Origin: Hyphomicrobium_A sp965243865
GTDB taxonomy: Bacteria > Pseudomonadota > Alphaproteobacteria > Rhizobiales > Hyphomicrobiaceae
DNA length: 64,000 bases
NCBI RefSeq assembly: GCF_965243865.1
Contig: NZ_OZ251603.1
Coordinates: forward strand, 1,178,001-1,242,000
Reading direction: 5' to 3'
Shown here: positions 23,928-32,838 of the stretch, in pieces
Layout: each line of letters begins with the position of its first letter
Position numbering within the stretch: the first letter of the stretch is position 1
The notes under the pieces: model-generated
What the model saw: the letters and a program-made list of their open reading frames with translations, nothing else
The model's database searches: none
Told to the model about the DNA's origin: nothing
Position numbers and translations under genes: made by a program

Positions 23928-26141
23928 TTAGTCCTTCGGATGTGTGCGCACACGCAGCGGGTCATAGAACGGCATCTGCACGACGACAGCGCGCAACTCG
24001 CCCTTGTCGTGCACCACCACTTCCGTGCCGAGCGCGGTAAACGCCGGCTCGATCTGCGCCATCGCCAGCGACTTCATCAGATGCTGGCTGTAGACGGTGC
24101 TGGTGACGACGCCGACTTCCTTGCCGCCAACAGTAATCTTCGCTCCCGGCTCGACGACGCGGTCGCTCGCCACTTCGAGCCCGGAGATGAATGAGCGCTC
24201 CTTGCCCTTACGCTCGATCAGCGCCTGCTTGCCGACGAAGTCCGGCTTGGAGAGATCGACCGTCCAATCGGCGCGGACTTCCCACGGCGTGGTGTCGCCA
24301 TGCGGCATGTCGAACGGGAAGAACAACAGGCTGCTCTCCACGCGAACTGTATCGAGGCACGCCCACGAGACAGGAATGATGCCCTTCGATTTGCCAATCT
24401 CGAGGATCGTGTCCCACAGATAGGGCGCATCCGCCGCCGAGCAGAACACCTCATACCCGCGCTCGCCGGAATAGCCGCCGCGCGCCAGCCGCACCTTCTT
24501 GCCGAACAGCGTGGTCGGCTCGTGACGGAAATAGCCAAGACCAGCAAGGTTCATCGGCGTGTGCGGCGCCAACGTTTCGAGCGCCAGCGGGCCCTGCAGC
24601 GACAGAATGTGCACGTCATTGTCGCGCTCGATCTTCACGTCGTACTTCGAGGCAACCGCTATCATGGCGTCTTCGAACGCGCCGCCGCCATGCGAGATGC
24701 GGAACTCTTCCGGACCATCGACATAGACGATCACGTCGTCGACCAGCGCACCCATCTCGTTGACGATGTTGCTGATGTGGGAATCGCCGGTTTTCGCCTT
24801 CGACACGTCGGACGTCAGCAGGTGATTGAGGAACACCAGCGCGCCGCTGCCAGTGACATTCAACATCTTAAGCATCGAAACGTCGAACAGACCCGCGCGA
24901 TAGCGCACCGCTGCGGTCTCTTCATAGGGGTCCGTGCTGTAATTCTGCGGGATCGGCATGTCGTTCCACGCCGTCGACAGATCCGCGCCCAGCGCTCTGT
25001 GCCGGTCGTTCAAGACCGACTGCCGAGGGAATTTTGCTACCGTCATTGGCATCTCACTCCGGTTGTTTTCTTGAGGTTTGATTTGCGGGGCGCCAGGAAA
25101 ATCATCGGGCCAACCGCCCGGGGTCGTCGGTGCACCGTCGTCGAATTGCGACAGCCACTCGAGGGTCGTCGCCTGATACCGGGTAATACCCTTGTAATCG
25201 ACCAGCTCCGGCGGCAACGACTTCAGCACGCGATGGAACCGCCGCGCCCACTTCGGCACGGTCACCAGCTCCTTCATCTTGATCAGGTAGCAGCGGATCG
25301 AGAACATGATCGCGTTCGAACGCGGCAGCCGCCATAGGCCCTGCAGTTCCACGCGAAGGTGCACCTTGTCGCCAACGTTCTCAGGCGTCACCGTCGTGCG
25401 GTCGACTCCCCATTTGTGGTAGTTCTCCGGGCTCGTATCGAGCCGTGGGTTGATGGTCATCGTCCAGTTGAGCCGCCGCACCGGATGCCCGTTCTGGAGG
25501 TTCAGCAGGAATTTCAGCGCCCGGTCGAACACGCGCGCCTTGTGGGCCAGAGGCACCGGGCCATGCCATTCGGTGAAGTTCATGCCGACATCGAAGTCGA
25601 GCGACCAATCCGCCTGCGTGGTGATGATGCCCGCATCCATCCACAACTGACCGTCACGCTGATCCTGCAGCGAGAAATCACCCTGGCACTGGCGGCCGAT
25701 GTATTCCATCGGCCCATACGGCAGCGTCGTTTCATCGCCGAACGTAAACCGCTGCTCGATGCTGAGCGGACGATTGATCCAGTGCCACTTGTCTCCGTCC
25801 CTGTTGAGCGTGAAATGCTCCGGGTACTTGTCCGCCATTGACGTCATCAACAGCTCGAGCATGTCCCACTGCGCCGGCATCATGTGCGGCAGCGCCTGGC
25901 AGCGCTTGGGGTCCTTGTCCAGTACCAGCGCCCGGTCGCGCATCTCCGAGACGTAATGCTCGTCGATGTCGATGGGAAACTCGAAGACCGATCCCTTGGG
26001 ACCGGGCACATGCGGCTCGATGTTCACCGAGTACATGTACTGATCCTCGGCGAACGGAAACGGGAACCGCTTGATCGCCGCAGGACTGTTCGAAAACGTG
26101 AAATCGTCGCGGAACGTCTCGTCCTTGAAGACTAGGCCCAT
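23928..26141 (-). CDS. Fusion: heme-dependent N-demethylase (DUF3445) with GcvT-like tetrahydrofolate domain
   Basis: A 737-residue protein joining two subunits. Residues ~1-345 are a DUF3445 domain, the heme PAS-type oxygenase subunit of dimethylamine monooxygenase (HODM/Dmm). Visible segments are FPFAEDQYMYSVNIEPHVPG, YIGRQCQGDFSLQDQRDGQLW and RRLNWTMTINPRL. Residues ~366-737 are a GcvT/aminomethyltransferase-like domain (AAVRYRAGLFDVS, LQGPLALETL, GYSGERGYEVF, DMPHGDTTPWEVRADW, FVGKQAL). In known systems that subunit binds tetrahydrofolate and captures formaldehyde released from dimethylamine. GGAGGAAGAGC precedes ATG 26141. It is last in the permease/small subunit/reductase operon. The joint at 25046-25060 keeps a GGAG and two in-frame Met codons. 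Confidence 0.9.
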   Translation of the reverse strand: MGLVFKDETFRDDFTFSNSPAAIKRFPFPFAEDQYMYSVNIEPHVPGPKGSVFEFPIDIDEHYVSEMRDRALVLDKDPKRCQALPHMMPAQWDMLELLMTSMADKYPEHFTLNRDGDKWHWINRPLSIEQRFTFGDETTLPYGPMEYIGRQCQGDFSLQDQRDGQLWMDAGIITTQADWSLDFDVGMNFTEWHGPVPLAHKARVFDRALKFLLNLQNGHPVRRLNWTMTINPRLDTSPENYHKWGVDRTTVTPENVGDKVHLRVELQGLWRLPRSNAIMFSIRCYLIKMKELVTVPKWARRFHRVLKSLPPELVDYKGITRYQATTLEWLSQFDDGAPTTPGGWPDDFPGAPQIKPQENNRSEMPMTVAKFPRQSVLNDRHRALGADLSTAWNDMPIPQNYSTDPYEETAAVRYRAGLFDVSMLKMLNVTGSGALVFLNHLLTSDVSKAKTGDSHISNIVNEMGALVDDVIVYVDGPEEFRISHGGGAFEDAMIAVASKYDVKIERDNDVHILSLQGPLALETLAPHTPMNLAGLGYFRHEPTTLFGKKVRLARGGYSGERGYEVFCSAADAPYLWDTILEIGKSKGIIPVSWACLDTVRVESSLLFFPFDMPHGDTTPWEVRADWTVDLSKPDFVGKQALIERKGKERSFISGLEVASDRVVEPGAKITVGGKEVGVVTSTVYSQHLMKSLAMAQIEPAFTALGTEVVVHDKGELRAVVVQMPFYDPLRVRTHPKD

Positions 26142-26161
26142 GCTCTTCCTCCGAGCTTTGA

Positions 26162-27121
26162 TTAAAGATCCAGCGTCAGCGTGCCGGAGGCACGCGAGAC
26201 GCAGATCATGATTTTGCCGCCGGAAGCCTTTTCTTCGGCGGTGAGGTAGTGGTCCTGGTGCTGCAGGGAACCACTGCACGCTTCAACGCGCGTCTCGCAC
26301 TGCCCGCAAGCGCCACCGCGGCACAGCGACGGAGCATCGACGCCGTTCTCCTCCAACGCTTCCAGGATGCTCTGCTGCGGCCCCACGACGATGTCACGGC
26401 CTGACCGTGCCAGCTTCACAGTGAACGACGATCCAATCGGCGGCGCGGCAAACTTTTCCGAGTGCAGGCTTTCCCGAGGCCAGCCCGCGGCGCGCCCGGT
26501 GCCCAACGCCCACTCGATCATCGCCGAAGGCCCGCACACGTACATGTGCGTCCCGAGCGGCTGCCCGGACAGCAGCTGAGCCAGAGGCATTCTCTCGCCC
26601 AGGTCATCGCGGTAAAGGTTTACCCGCTTCCCGTATGTCAACTGCAAGTAGTCGCAGAATGCCCCGCTTGAAGCCGAGCGCATTGCATAGTGCAGCTCGA
26701 AATCGGCCCCGGCTGCACTGAGCTCCCGCATCATGGCGATGAACGGCGTGATGCCGATGCCGCCGGCTACGAGAATGTGCCGGCGGGCCATACGTGCGAC
26801 CGGAAAGAGGTTTACCGGATCGCTGATTTCGAGTTCGCTTCCGTGCTCGACGCGCTCATGCATGAACTGTGAGCCGCCACGAGATTCAGGCGCTCGCAGC
26901 ACGCTAATTTCATATCCGCTCGTGTCGCCGGGCGCGCTGATTAGCGAATAGGGATTGCGCCATGTGTGACCGTTGCCGTGCATTGACACGATGACATGCG
27001 ATCCAGCAGAGAACGCCGGCAGAGGACGTCCGCTGATTTCTTCGAACCGGAACCGTTTAATTCCTTCGGCGACGCGCTCTACTTCAGAGACGCGCACGCG
27101 ATGCGATGCAGTTTTTGTCAT
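26162..27121 (-). CDS. Flavin/[2Fe-2S] reductase subunit of the N-demethylase system
   Basis: A 319-residue phthalate-dioxygenase-reductase-like protein. The flavin site is RNPYSLISAPGD (about residue 55), the nucleotide site GGIGITPFIAMM (about 118-129), and the C-terminal plant-type [2Fe-2S] domain has CRGGACGQC (about 266-274) with the last Cys in MICVSRA. It would pass electrons from NAD(P)H to the heme subunit encoded next. Its start overlaps the stop of the small subunit by 4 bases and the fusion gene begins 20 bases after its stop. An operon is certain from the layout; the amine substrate is inferred. Confidence 0.9.
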   Translation of the reverse strand: MTKTASHRVRVSEVERVAEGIKRFRFEEISGRPLPAFSAGSHVIVSMHGNGHTWRNPYSLISAPGDTSGYEISVLRAPESRGGSQFMHERVEHGSELEISDPVNLFPVARMARRHILVAGGIGITPFIAMMRELSAAGADFELHYAMRSASSGAFCDYLQLTYGKRVNLYRDDLGERMPLAQLLSGQPLGTHMYVCGPSAMIEWALGTGRAAGWPRESLHSEKFAAPPIGSSFTVKLARSGRDIVVGPQQSILEALEENGVDAPSLCRGGACGQCETRVEACSGSLQHQDHYLTAEEKASGGKIMICVSRASGTLTLDL

Positions 27122-27723
27122 TGGAATGGCACCTGCTCGGGAACCTCACCCGCGACTTCCGCATCGACGCACACGCCGATGAACGCGGCATGCCGGCGTG
27201 AATAGTGATCGCGCACAACCAGCGTCAGGCCGCAGTGGGTGCATGTAACGGGGCTCGCCATCACGTTCTCGATCAGCCCCTTGCAATGCACGCACTGCAC
27301 ACGGCGCTTGAGCGAACCGCGATGCTCGGCCCGAACGGAAAGATGGTCGACGCCAAAGCGCATGGCGCGCTGTACGACGGAACCGATCAGTGGCTCAGCG
27401 CCAGCCGCGTAGATACGCGTGCCCATCTGCGCGCGGAAAAGACGCTCTCCGAGCGCCGCCGCGGCCGCATTCACGTTCGGCAGCACCGTGGTGCGAGCCG
27501 GCTGCAGCCGCGCGACGTCGAGATCGACATTTCCAGCATCGGGATAGTCGTCCACGCATAGCAGCACAGTTGTCTTGTTTGCGAACTCGGCACCGACCTT
27601 GCCGAGCATTTCGACGACGGCAACCGCACCAGCGCGGTCGCAAACGACGATATTGCTTGCGGCGTGGAGGTCTGGCTCCAAGACCGCATAAACGGGTCGG
27701 CTTTTGACTTCGCTTGCGAGCAA
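27118..27723 (-). CDS. Small CxxC subunit of the dimethylamine monooxygenase system
   Basis: A 201-residue protein. I start at TTG 27723, which has AGGAG 7 bases upstream; the longer open frame to 27858 overlaps the permease gene and is unlikely. The N-terminal ~145 residues resemble a Rossmann-like NAD-fold (VYAVLEPDLHAASNIVVCDRAG, TTVLLCVDDYPDAGN). The C-terminal part has a two-CxxC zinc or rubredoxin-like knuckle (CVHC and CTHC) and ends with HYSRRHAAFIGVCVDAE. This layout matches the small DmmA-type subunit found beside DUF3445 proteins. Its stop overlaps the reductase start by 4 bases. Confidence 0.85.
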   Translation of the reverse strand: MLASEVKSRPVYAVLEPDLHAASNIVVCDRAGAVAVVEMLGKVGAEFANKTTVLLCVDDYPDAGNVDLDVARLQPARTTVLPNVNAAAAALGERLFRAQMGTRIYAAGAEPLIGSVVQRAMRFGVDHLSVRAEHRGSLKRRVQCVHCKGLIENVMASPVTCTHCGLTLVVRDHYSRRHAAFIGVCVDAEVAGEVPEQVPFQ

Positions 27724-27808
27724 AGTTCTATCTCCTGTTTCTATTGCAGCGCATACCGCACCAATTGAAATGGCCGGAGCGGCGCCGACCGCCACTCCGG
27801 CCGGAGGA

Positions 27809-29599
27809 TCAACCCGGCAACTGGAAGAACCAGTTGGCCGTGAGCACAATCGCAACACCCACGATCAGCGCGACGTAAGGAAGAATGCCGGCGCGCTTCT
27901 TGGCCAGATCTCCCTGCGTGAGCCCGAGGTCGGCGAGCATGTGATCGGGGAACTTGCCCTTGTCCTGCACGTAGTGGCGGAACCAGAACACCGGCACGAT
28001 GAGAGCGGCAGCAATCATGCCGGCCCACAGCGCCCATGGGTTCCACACCTTGGCGCCTGCGCCGAGGAACACGGCGTTGACATAGGCAAACACCACGCCG
28101 ATGCCGAGCAGGAACGTCGGTGCCTTCCACGGCCGCACCACATCGCCATTGTCGATGCGATGGATCCAGCCGGCATTGAGGTTGAGGAAGTTGAAGATGA
28201 TGTAACCGACGTTCGACACCGCCAGGATGAAGAAGAAGCTGGTGGCATCGGCGCAAGCGATCGCAAGCACGACCAGGTTGAAGCCGAGGTCAGTCCACAT
28301 TGCACGCGTCGGCGCGCCATGCTCGTTGACGTGGCTGAGGTAGCGCGGCAACCAGCCGTCGACGGACCCCTGGTAGAGCGTACGCGACGAGCCTGCCATC
28401 GCCGTCATGATCGACAGCAGCAGCGCGAGGATCATCAGCATCACCAGAATGTTGGTGACGAAACCCGATCCACCGACCATCGACGCCATGGCCTCGGCGA
28501 CGCCCGATCCATCGACGATTGGCGTTGCCAGCATGCCCTCGAGGCCGAGCACACCTTGGAACGTGAATGGCACCAGCGTGTACAACAGCAGGCACAGAAG
28601 ACCCGAGTAGAAGATCGCCTTGAACGTGTCGGTCTTCGGGTTGCGGAACTCGCTCGTGTAGCAGATCGCCGTCTCGAACGCGTACGTCGACCACGCCGCG
28701 ATGAACATGCCGCCCAGCACCAGCGTCCATCCACCGATGTTCCAAGAACCCGGCTCCGGCGCATAGGCCGCAGCGAGCGGAGTGATCGGAGAGTAGTTCG
28801 ACCAGTTGATCTGCCCGGTGATGATCGGAACGATGCCAACGATCAGCATCGGAATGATCACCACGAGAGCGATATACTTCTGCACGTTCGCGGTACCCAT
28901 GATGCCGCGATGCTGGATCGAAAACACCAGCAGCATCAGGATCGCGCCGATGAAGAACGCTGCGTTGAGCGAGAACGAGACCGGGCCCAGCGCATGCGAA
29001 AAGAGCGTCCAGTCACGGATCGCCGGCGTCAGAGCCGCGACCGCATCCTGGCTCAGCAGGGCATTGATGGCGTCCTGCGCCGTCTTGCCGGCGTTGGCGC
29101 CGAGCCATTCCACGACACGGGGCGAATCCGCGGCGATCGAACCGGCGTGCGTCTTGATCCACGCAAGAGCCGGCGCGGAATCCGCAGCAGGAATCGGGGC
29201 CAAGGCGTTCAGGATGTAGGCCGCCGCGATTGAACAGCCCAGCGACAGCACTGGTGTCCAGGCGAGCCAGTTACACCACACCGACAGCGGCGCGATGAGC
29301 TTCGAATATCGAACCCAGGCCGCAGCACCGTAAACCGACGCGCCGCCCGACTTGTTGGGGAAGAGACCGGCGATCTCTGCGTACGTGAAGGACTGAAGGA
29401 ACCCCATGACCATGGAGCAGATCCAGACCAGGAACGCGACCTTGCCCGCCGTGCCTGCGATGCCGCCGATCGAGAACAGCACCAGCGCAGGAACGCCGCT
29501 GGCCACCCAAAACGCACCTCTCCAGTCGATGGCCCTAATCAACTCTCTGGAAGAGGTCGATGAGCCCGCGACGGGTGTCTGAAGGACCCCCGTAGTCAT
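27809..29599 (-). CDS. APC-superfamily permease, likely amine importer
   Basis: A 596-residue inner-membrane protein with about 12 to 14 hydrophobic helices. Family marks are GGIAGTAGKVAFLVWICSMVMGFLQSFTYAEIAGLFPNKSGGASVYGAAAW at the N-terminal half, FETAICYTSEFRNPKTDTFKA in the middle, and AGSSRTLYQGSVDGWLPRYLSHVNEHGAP in the later helix 8 region. A long extracytoplasmic loop lies between helices 4 and 5 (about residues 130-190). AAGGAG sits 8 bases before ATG 29599. It heads the methylated-amine operon, so import of dimethylamine or a related amine is the best guess; amino acids remain possible. Confidence 0.85.
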   Translation of the reverse strand: MTTGVLQTPVAGSSTSSRELIRAIDWRGAFWVASGVPALVLFSIGGIAGTAGKVAFLVWICSMVMGFLQSFTYAEIAGLFPNKSGGASVYGAAAWVRYSKLIAPLSVWCNWLAWTPVLSLGCSIAAAYILNALAPIPAADSAPALAWIKTHAGSIAADSPRVVEWLGANAGKTAQDAINALLSQDAVAALTPAIRDWTLFSHALGPVSFSLNAAFFIGAILMLLVFSIQHRGIMGTANVQKYIALVVIIPMLIVGIVPIITGQINWSNYSPITPLAAAYAPEPGSWNIGGWTLVLGGMFIAAWSTYAFETAICYTSEFRNPKTDTFKAIFYSGLLCLLLYTLVPFTFQGVLGLEGMLATPIVDGSGVAEAMASMVGGSGFVTNILVMLMILALLLSIMTAMAGSSRTLYQGSVDGWLPRYLSHVNEHGAPTRAMWTDLGFNLVVLAIACADATSFFFILAVSNVGYIIFNFLNLNAGWIHRIDNGDVVRPWKAPTFLLGIGVVFAYVNAVFLGAGAKVWNPWALWAGMIAAALIVPVFWFRHYVQDKGKFPDHMLADLGLTQGDLAKKRAGILPYVALIVGVAIVLTANWFFQLPG

Positions 29600-29938
29600 C
29601 TGCGTCACTCCTTATTGCTGATACTTCTATGAGCATCCGAGCGCTTGTTGATCTGGCGGCCACGCACCCCCGCCCGCCCGCAACCGAAGGGGCGACGGCG
29701 AAGTCCCGAGCCGAAACCAAAACCAACCATTATGAACCAATTCACACCATAGAGCGCTTGACGGGGTGAGCTTAGATCATCGAAAATTGCGAGCAAGAGA
29801 AAAAGTTGCCTAAAGGGAAAGTAATTCGGGCACGCACTGCGCAGCGCTTGGGCAGTATTTTCTGAAAGGTGTGATCACAAGCCCAGAACAACAAACGAGA
29901 AAAATACCATGTGGCCTACTTTGGTTTGATACGGTATA
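29600..29938. promoter_or_regulatory. Divergent control region of the methylated-amine locus
   Basis: 339 bases between the permease start and the divergent gene. A perfect 10-bp palindrome TGTGATCACA lies at 29870-29879. A second small dyad, ATAC-G-GTAT, is at 29929-29937, and AT-rich runs surround both. Either dyad could be the operator of the FadR-type GntR regulator encoded at 30738. The assignment is inferred from position and symmetry only. Confidence 0.4.
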
Positions 29939-30721
29939 ATGCCCAGCAAACGAGCGTCAGATTTCGTTGTGTCAAGGGCGGCAAGACGCCTCAACAATGC
30001 CCCGCATATCGCAGGCGCGAACACCGCCGAGGTGGAGAATTTTGCCAATGGTTGCCGAATGAAAGCGACGGTCGATGCTCTCATCGCCCTGGCCGATGGG
30101 CGCCGCGATGCTGCTGCGCACACATTGCTTCGATCGATGCCCGCGAACGGCGCAAAGGGCCCGATTAACGCTGCCGCAAACAACAATGTGGGTATCGCCG
30201 CCCTTATTGCAGGCACGCCACACTTGGCCGCTTCGCGATTGGAGACAGCAACGCAATTGTGGGCCGACTCGCGTGCGTACATCGAACGCACAGACGTGCC
30301 GCTCGCTGGTCGCGGCTCCGTCTTCCACCTGCGCCTGGCGATGCAGCACCAGGATGCCTTCACGCAGCTGAAGCGACAGCCGCTGTTCGACCTCTGCGCT
30401 GCGGGTAGCGCGATTTCGAACTGCAATTGGGACCTGGCTCGCGCGCGACCTGAGCCGGCCGCGACCCATCAGGATCTCATCGCGCGGCTCACCGCAACGC
30501 TCGGTCCGGGCTGCGCCGAGATTCGGCTTCTAGAATATTGGGCCGCGCCCGATTGCGAGGCCGTTCGCGCCGCATACCGCGCCAAGGCCGACGCACTCGC
30601 GCAAAGCGCCGACAGCTTCAATGTTGATAGCCACGACGCACGCAGCGAACTCAAATGCGCTGTGCAGATGACGGTGCTACTGCATCCGAGTCTTCTGCGC
30701 CCCACAACGGCACGCGCATGA
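29939..30721 (+). CDS. Hypothetical protein divergent from the permease
   Basis: A 260-residue frame from ATG 29939, or 220 residues from ATG 30059 (MKATVDALIALADGRRDAAA), which looks more natural. It is Ala-rich and helical (HLAASRLETATQLWADSRAYI, HLRLAMQHQDAFTQLKRQPLFDL) and resembles a TPR-like repeat protein. Cys occur in DLCAAG, SNCNWD and PDCEA. It ends 17 bases before the GntR gene on the same strand, so it likely belongs to the same transcript. No family recognised. Confidence 0.55.
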   Translation: MPSKRASDFVVSRAARRLNNAPHIAGANTAEVENFANGCRMKATVDALIALADGRRDAAAHTLLRSMPANGAKGPINAAANNNVGIAALIAGTPHLAASRLETATQLWADSRAYIERTDVPLAGRGSVFHLRLAMQHQDAFTQLKRQPLFDLCAAGSAISNCNWDLARARPEPAATHQDLIARLTATLGPGCAEIRLLEYWAAPDCEAVRAAYRAKADALAQSADSFNVDSHDARSELKCAVQMTVLLHPSLLRPTTARA

Positions 30722-30737
30722 GGTGGACCCGACCAAT

Positions 30738-31514
30738 ATGACAGACCACGGATTTGGCATCCCCATCGAACCAGCACCCTGGGACCGCGATCTCTCGGCT
30801 CTGCCGATGGTCAAGCAAAGCGTAAAGGCCATCGCCACCGACATCTTCAATCGCATCTCCACTGGCGAATATCCTTTCGGAACGCGTCTGCCAGCGGAAC
30901 GCGATCTGGCGGCGACCTTCGGAGAATCCCGCGCAACCATCCGCCAGGCGCTCGAATTCCTCGAAACCTACGGAGCCGTGGCACGCAGGGCGGGGAGCGG
31001 AACATTCGTTTCCTATCGCTCCGACAACGTTCGGCGCTCCAGCGCCGAAGCGGCGGGATACCTCAACATATCCTCGATCGCCGAGACCATCTCGCCCTTC
31101 GAGATGAACGTCGCCGAGTCGATCCTCGAACCCGAAATCGTGCGCCTCGCATCGATCTACATGTCGGTCCGCGACCTCACCAAGCTCGGCCAGCAGCTCG
31201 CGCGCTTGGAAGCGATTGTCACCGACGCCGCCGAATTTGCCGAGGTCGAGAAACAGTTCATGATGACGATCTGCGAAGGAACTCACAATTCCCTCATCGT
31301 CGCCATGTACCGCATCATGCACGAGGTGCGGCGCCAGCCCCAGTGGTGCGCCAACAAGAACCGCACGCTGACCCCTGTTCGCATTCGTGAGGCCCAGCGC
31401 GCGCTGCGCTCGCTCTACACCGCGCTCGAACGGCGTGACGTCGACACGGCCGTCGAATGCATGCGGCTTTATATATCGAGCACCCACGAGGACATGATCT
31501 ACGCCTCACCCTGA
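30738..31514 (+). CDS. GntR family regulator, FadR subfamily
   Basis: A 258-residue DNA-binding protein. The winged helix is at about residues 27-90: IFNRISTGEYPFGTRLPAERDLAATFGESRATIRQAL then VARRAGSGTFVSYR. The C-terminal FCD domain (about 110-250) is all-helical, with the segments IVRLASIYMSVRDL, EVEKQFMMTI, HNSLIVAMYRIMHEV and ALERRDVDTAVECMRLYI. FCD domains bind small carboxylates or similar ligands. GAGGTGG lies about 9 bases before ATG 30738. It shares the intergenic region with the methylated-amine operon, so control of that operon is likely. Confidence 0.88.
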   Translation: MTDHGFGIPIEPAPWDRDLSALPMVKQSVKAIATDIFNRISTGEYPFGTRLPAERDLAATFGESRATIRQALEFLETYGAVARRAGSGTFVSYRSDNVRRSSAEAAGYLNISSIAETISPFEMNVAESILEPEIVRLASIYMSVRDLTKLGQQLARLEAIVTDAAEFAEVEKQFMMTICEGTHNSLIVAMYRIMHEVRRQPQWCANKNRTLTPVRIREAQRALRSLYTALERRDVDTAVECMRLYISSTHEDMIYASP

Positions 31515-31533
31515 CGCAACCGTGTATCGATGC

Positions 31534-32838
31534 TCATATCCGTTGCTGCGCCAGAGCGGCGGCGGCTGCTGCATCGGCCTCCTCGCGCTGATCCCACATC
31601 AGCTTCATCTCGCGCATGTGCCGCAGCAGAACGGGTCGGTGCTGCGACCACCACCGCACGATCGACGAGAACTCCTGAATGCGCGCCCGGCCATTCTCGA
31701 TGGCAACGACCGGCCAATCCCCGACCAGCGCGTTGTCGATGCCAAACAGCTCCCGGCCCCACCAGTGCGCTTCGCCGAACGCGTGATGGCCGACCCCGCC
31801 GAACTTCATCATCGACAAAACAGAGAATGGCTCGAACGTGCGCGCCCGCTGCACAGCGTTCTTCCATAGCTCCAGCGTCGAGACGTATTCCCACGACACC
31901 GCGCTCCACGTACCCGGATAGCGCGCGCAGAACTCGGCGTAGAATTCGTTCGGGTTCTCGAAATTCACTTGCGAGTCATTGAGGCGCGGGTCGTCGAAGT
32001 CGGGAAACTGGAAGACGAACCCTTCCATGAACTCCTGGCTCGTGGCGTCGATCAACTCCTGATAGTTGTCGCACGTGCACGAGATCATCCGCCCCTTGAA
32101 GCCGCGCTTGTAGGCCTCCTTGGTCAGCGCATGCAGGAACGGCTCGTACACCGTGTCCCAGCACAAAACGTCGGGGTTCTTCGCCATCAGCTTCTCGACG
32201 ATCGCACCGAAGTCCGTCGTCTCGATGGGAAACAGGTGCTCCTCCACCAGATCCCAGCCCGCCACCTCGAATGCGGCGCGATAAGTCGCGATCGAAGGCA
32301 GGCCGTGCAGATCGTCCTGCGCACACATGGCAACGGTCTTGCGGCCGGGCTCCTGCCGCGCCAGCCAGTCGACCCCAGTCACGTTGTAGATCGGATGCAC
32401 CTCGCTCGGTGCCACCAGTGTGGGTGCATCAGGCGTCAGGTCGCTCGGCAGCAGCGTCGCCACCAGCATGCGGTGCTGGTTCACCAACCGGCGAACATCG
32501 TCGGTGAAGTCGTTACCGCCGACCATCAGGATGAACTTCACGCCATCCTCGTTGATCAGCTTTTTGACACCGGCTAGAGCCAGCTCCGGCTCGAAGTGGC
32601 TGTCGAACGGCACGAGGTCGACCATGAACCGGCGCATGCCGACCTTGATCCCACCCTCTGCATTGATGCGGTCCCGCCAGATGAGGCAGCCGTTGAGGCC
32701 CGGCTCGGCCCAGGATTTCAGCTTGCCCGTCAGCGGGGCGAGGAACCCCACCTTCAGCACCGTCCGCGACCCGAGGCCATGGTCGGCCATGGCGAGCGAG
32801 AGCGCCGATGCGAGCGAGCTTTTCGTGCGTGCAGCCAT
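31534..32838 (-). CDS. Orphan periplasmic-binding-fold protein (Peripla_BP_6 type)
   Basis: A 434-residue type 1 periplasmic-binding-fold protein of the Leu/urea/amide class: VLKVGFLAPLTGKLKSWAEPGLNG at the first strand, RINAEGGIKVG, FILMVGGNDFTDDVRRLV, VAMCAQDDLHGLPSIATYRAAFEVAGWD, and DVLCWDTVYEPFLHALTKEAYKRG in the second lobe. No ABC permease or ATPase is encoded within 10 kb. The N-terminus (MAARTKSSLASALSLAMA) is only a weak signal peptide, so it could be periplasmic or, like AmiC, a cytoplasmic ligand sensor. The stop at 31534 is 20 bases from the convergent GntR gene. Confidence 0.82.
   Translation of the reverse strand: MAARTKSSLASALSLAMADHGLGSRTVLKVGFLAPLTGKLKSWAEPGLNGCLIWRDRINAEGGIKVGMRRFMVDLVPFDSHFEPELALAGVKKLINEDGVKFILMVGGNDFTDDVRRLVNQHRMLVATLLPSDLTPDAPTLVAPSEVHPIYNVTGVDWLARQEPGRKTVAMCAQDDLHGLPSIATYRAAFEVAGWDLVEEHLFPIETTDFGAIVEKLMAKNPDVLCWDTVYEPFLHALTKEAYKRGFKGRMISCTCDNYQELIDATSQEFMEGFVFQFPDFDDPRLNDSQVNFENPNEFYAEFCARYPGTWSAVSWEYVSTLELWKNAVQRARTFEPFSVLSMMKFGGVGHHAFGEAHWWGRELFGIDNALVGDWPVVAIENGRARIQEFSSIVRWWSQHRPVLLRHMREMKLMWDQREEADAAAAAALAQQRI

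Noticed and set aside
27723..27858. N-terminal extension of the small Dmm subunit
   Set aside because: The extension would overlap the permease gene, and TTG 27723 has a well-placed AGGAG.
27704..29233. A 509-codon open frame antisense to the permease
   Set aside because: Its product is rich in Arg, His and Asp with no domain. It is a shadow of the permease, which has clear membrane helices.
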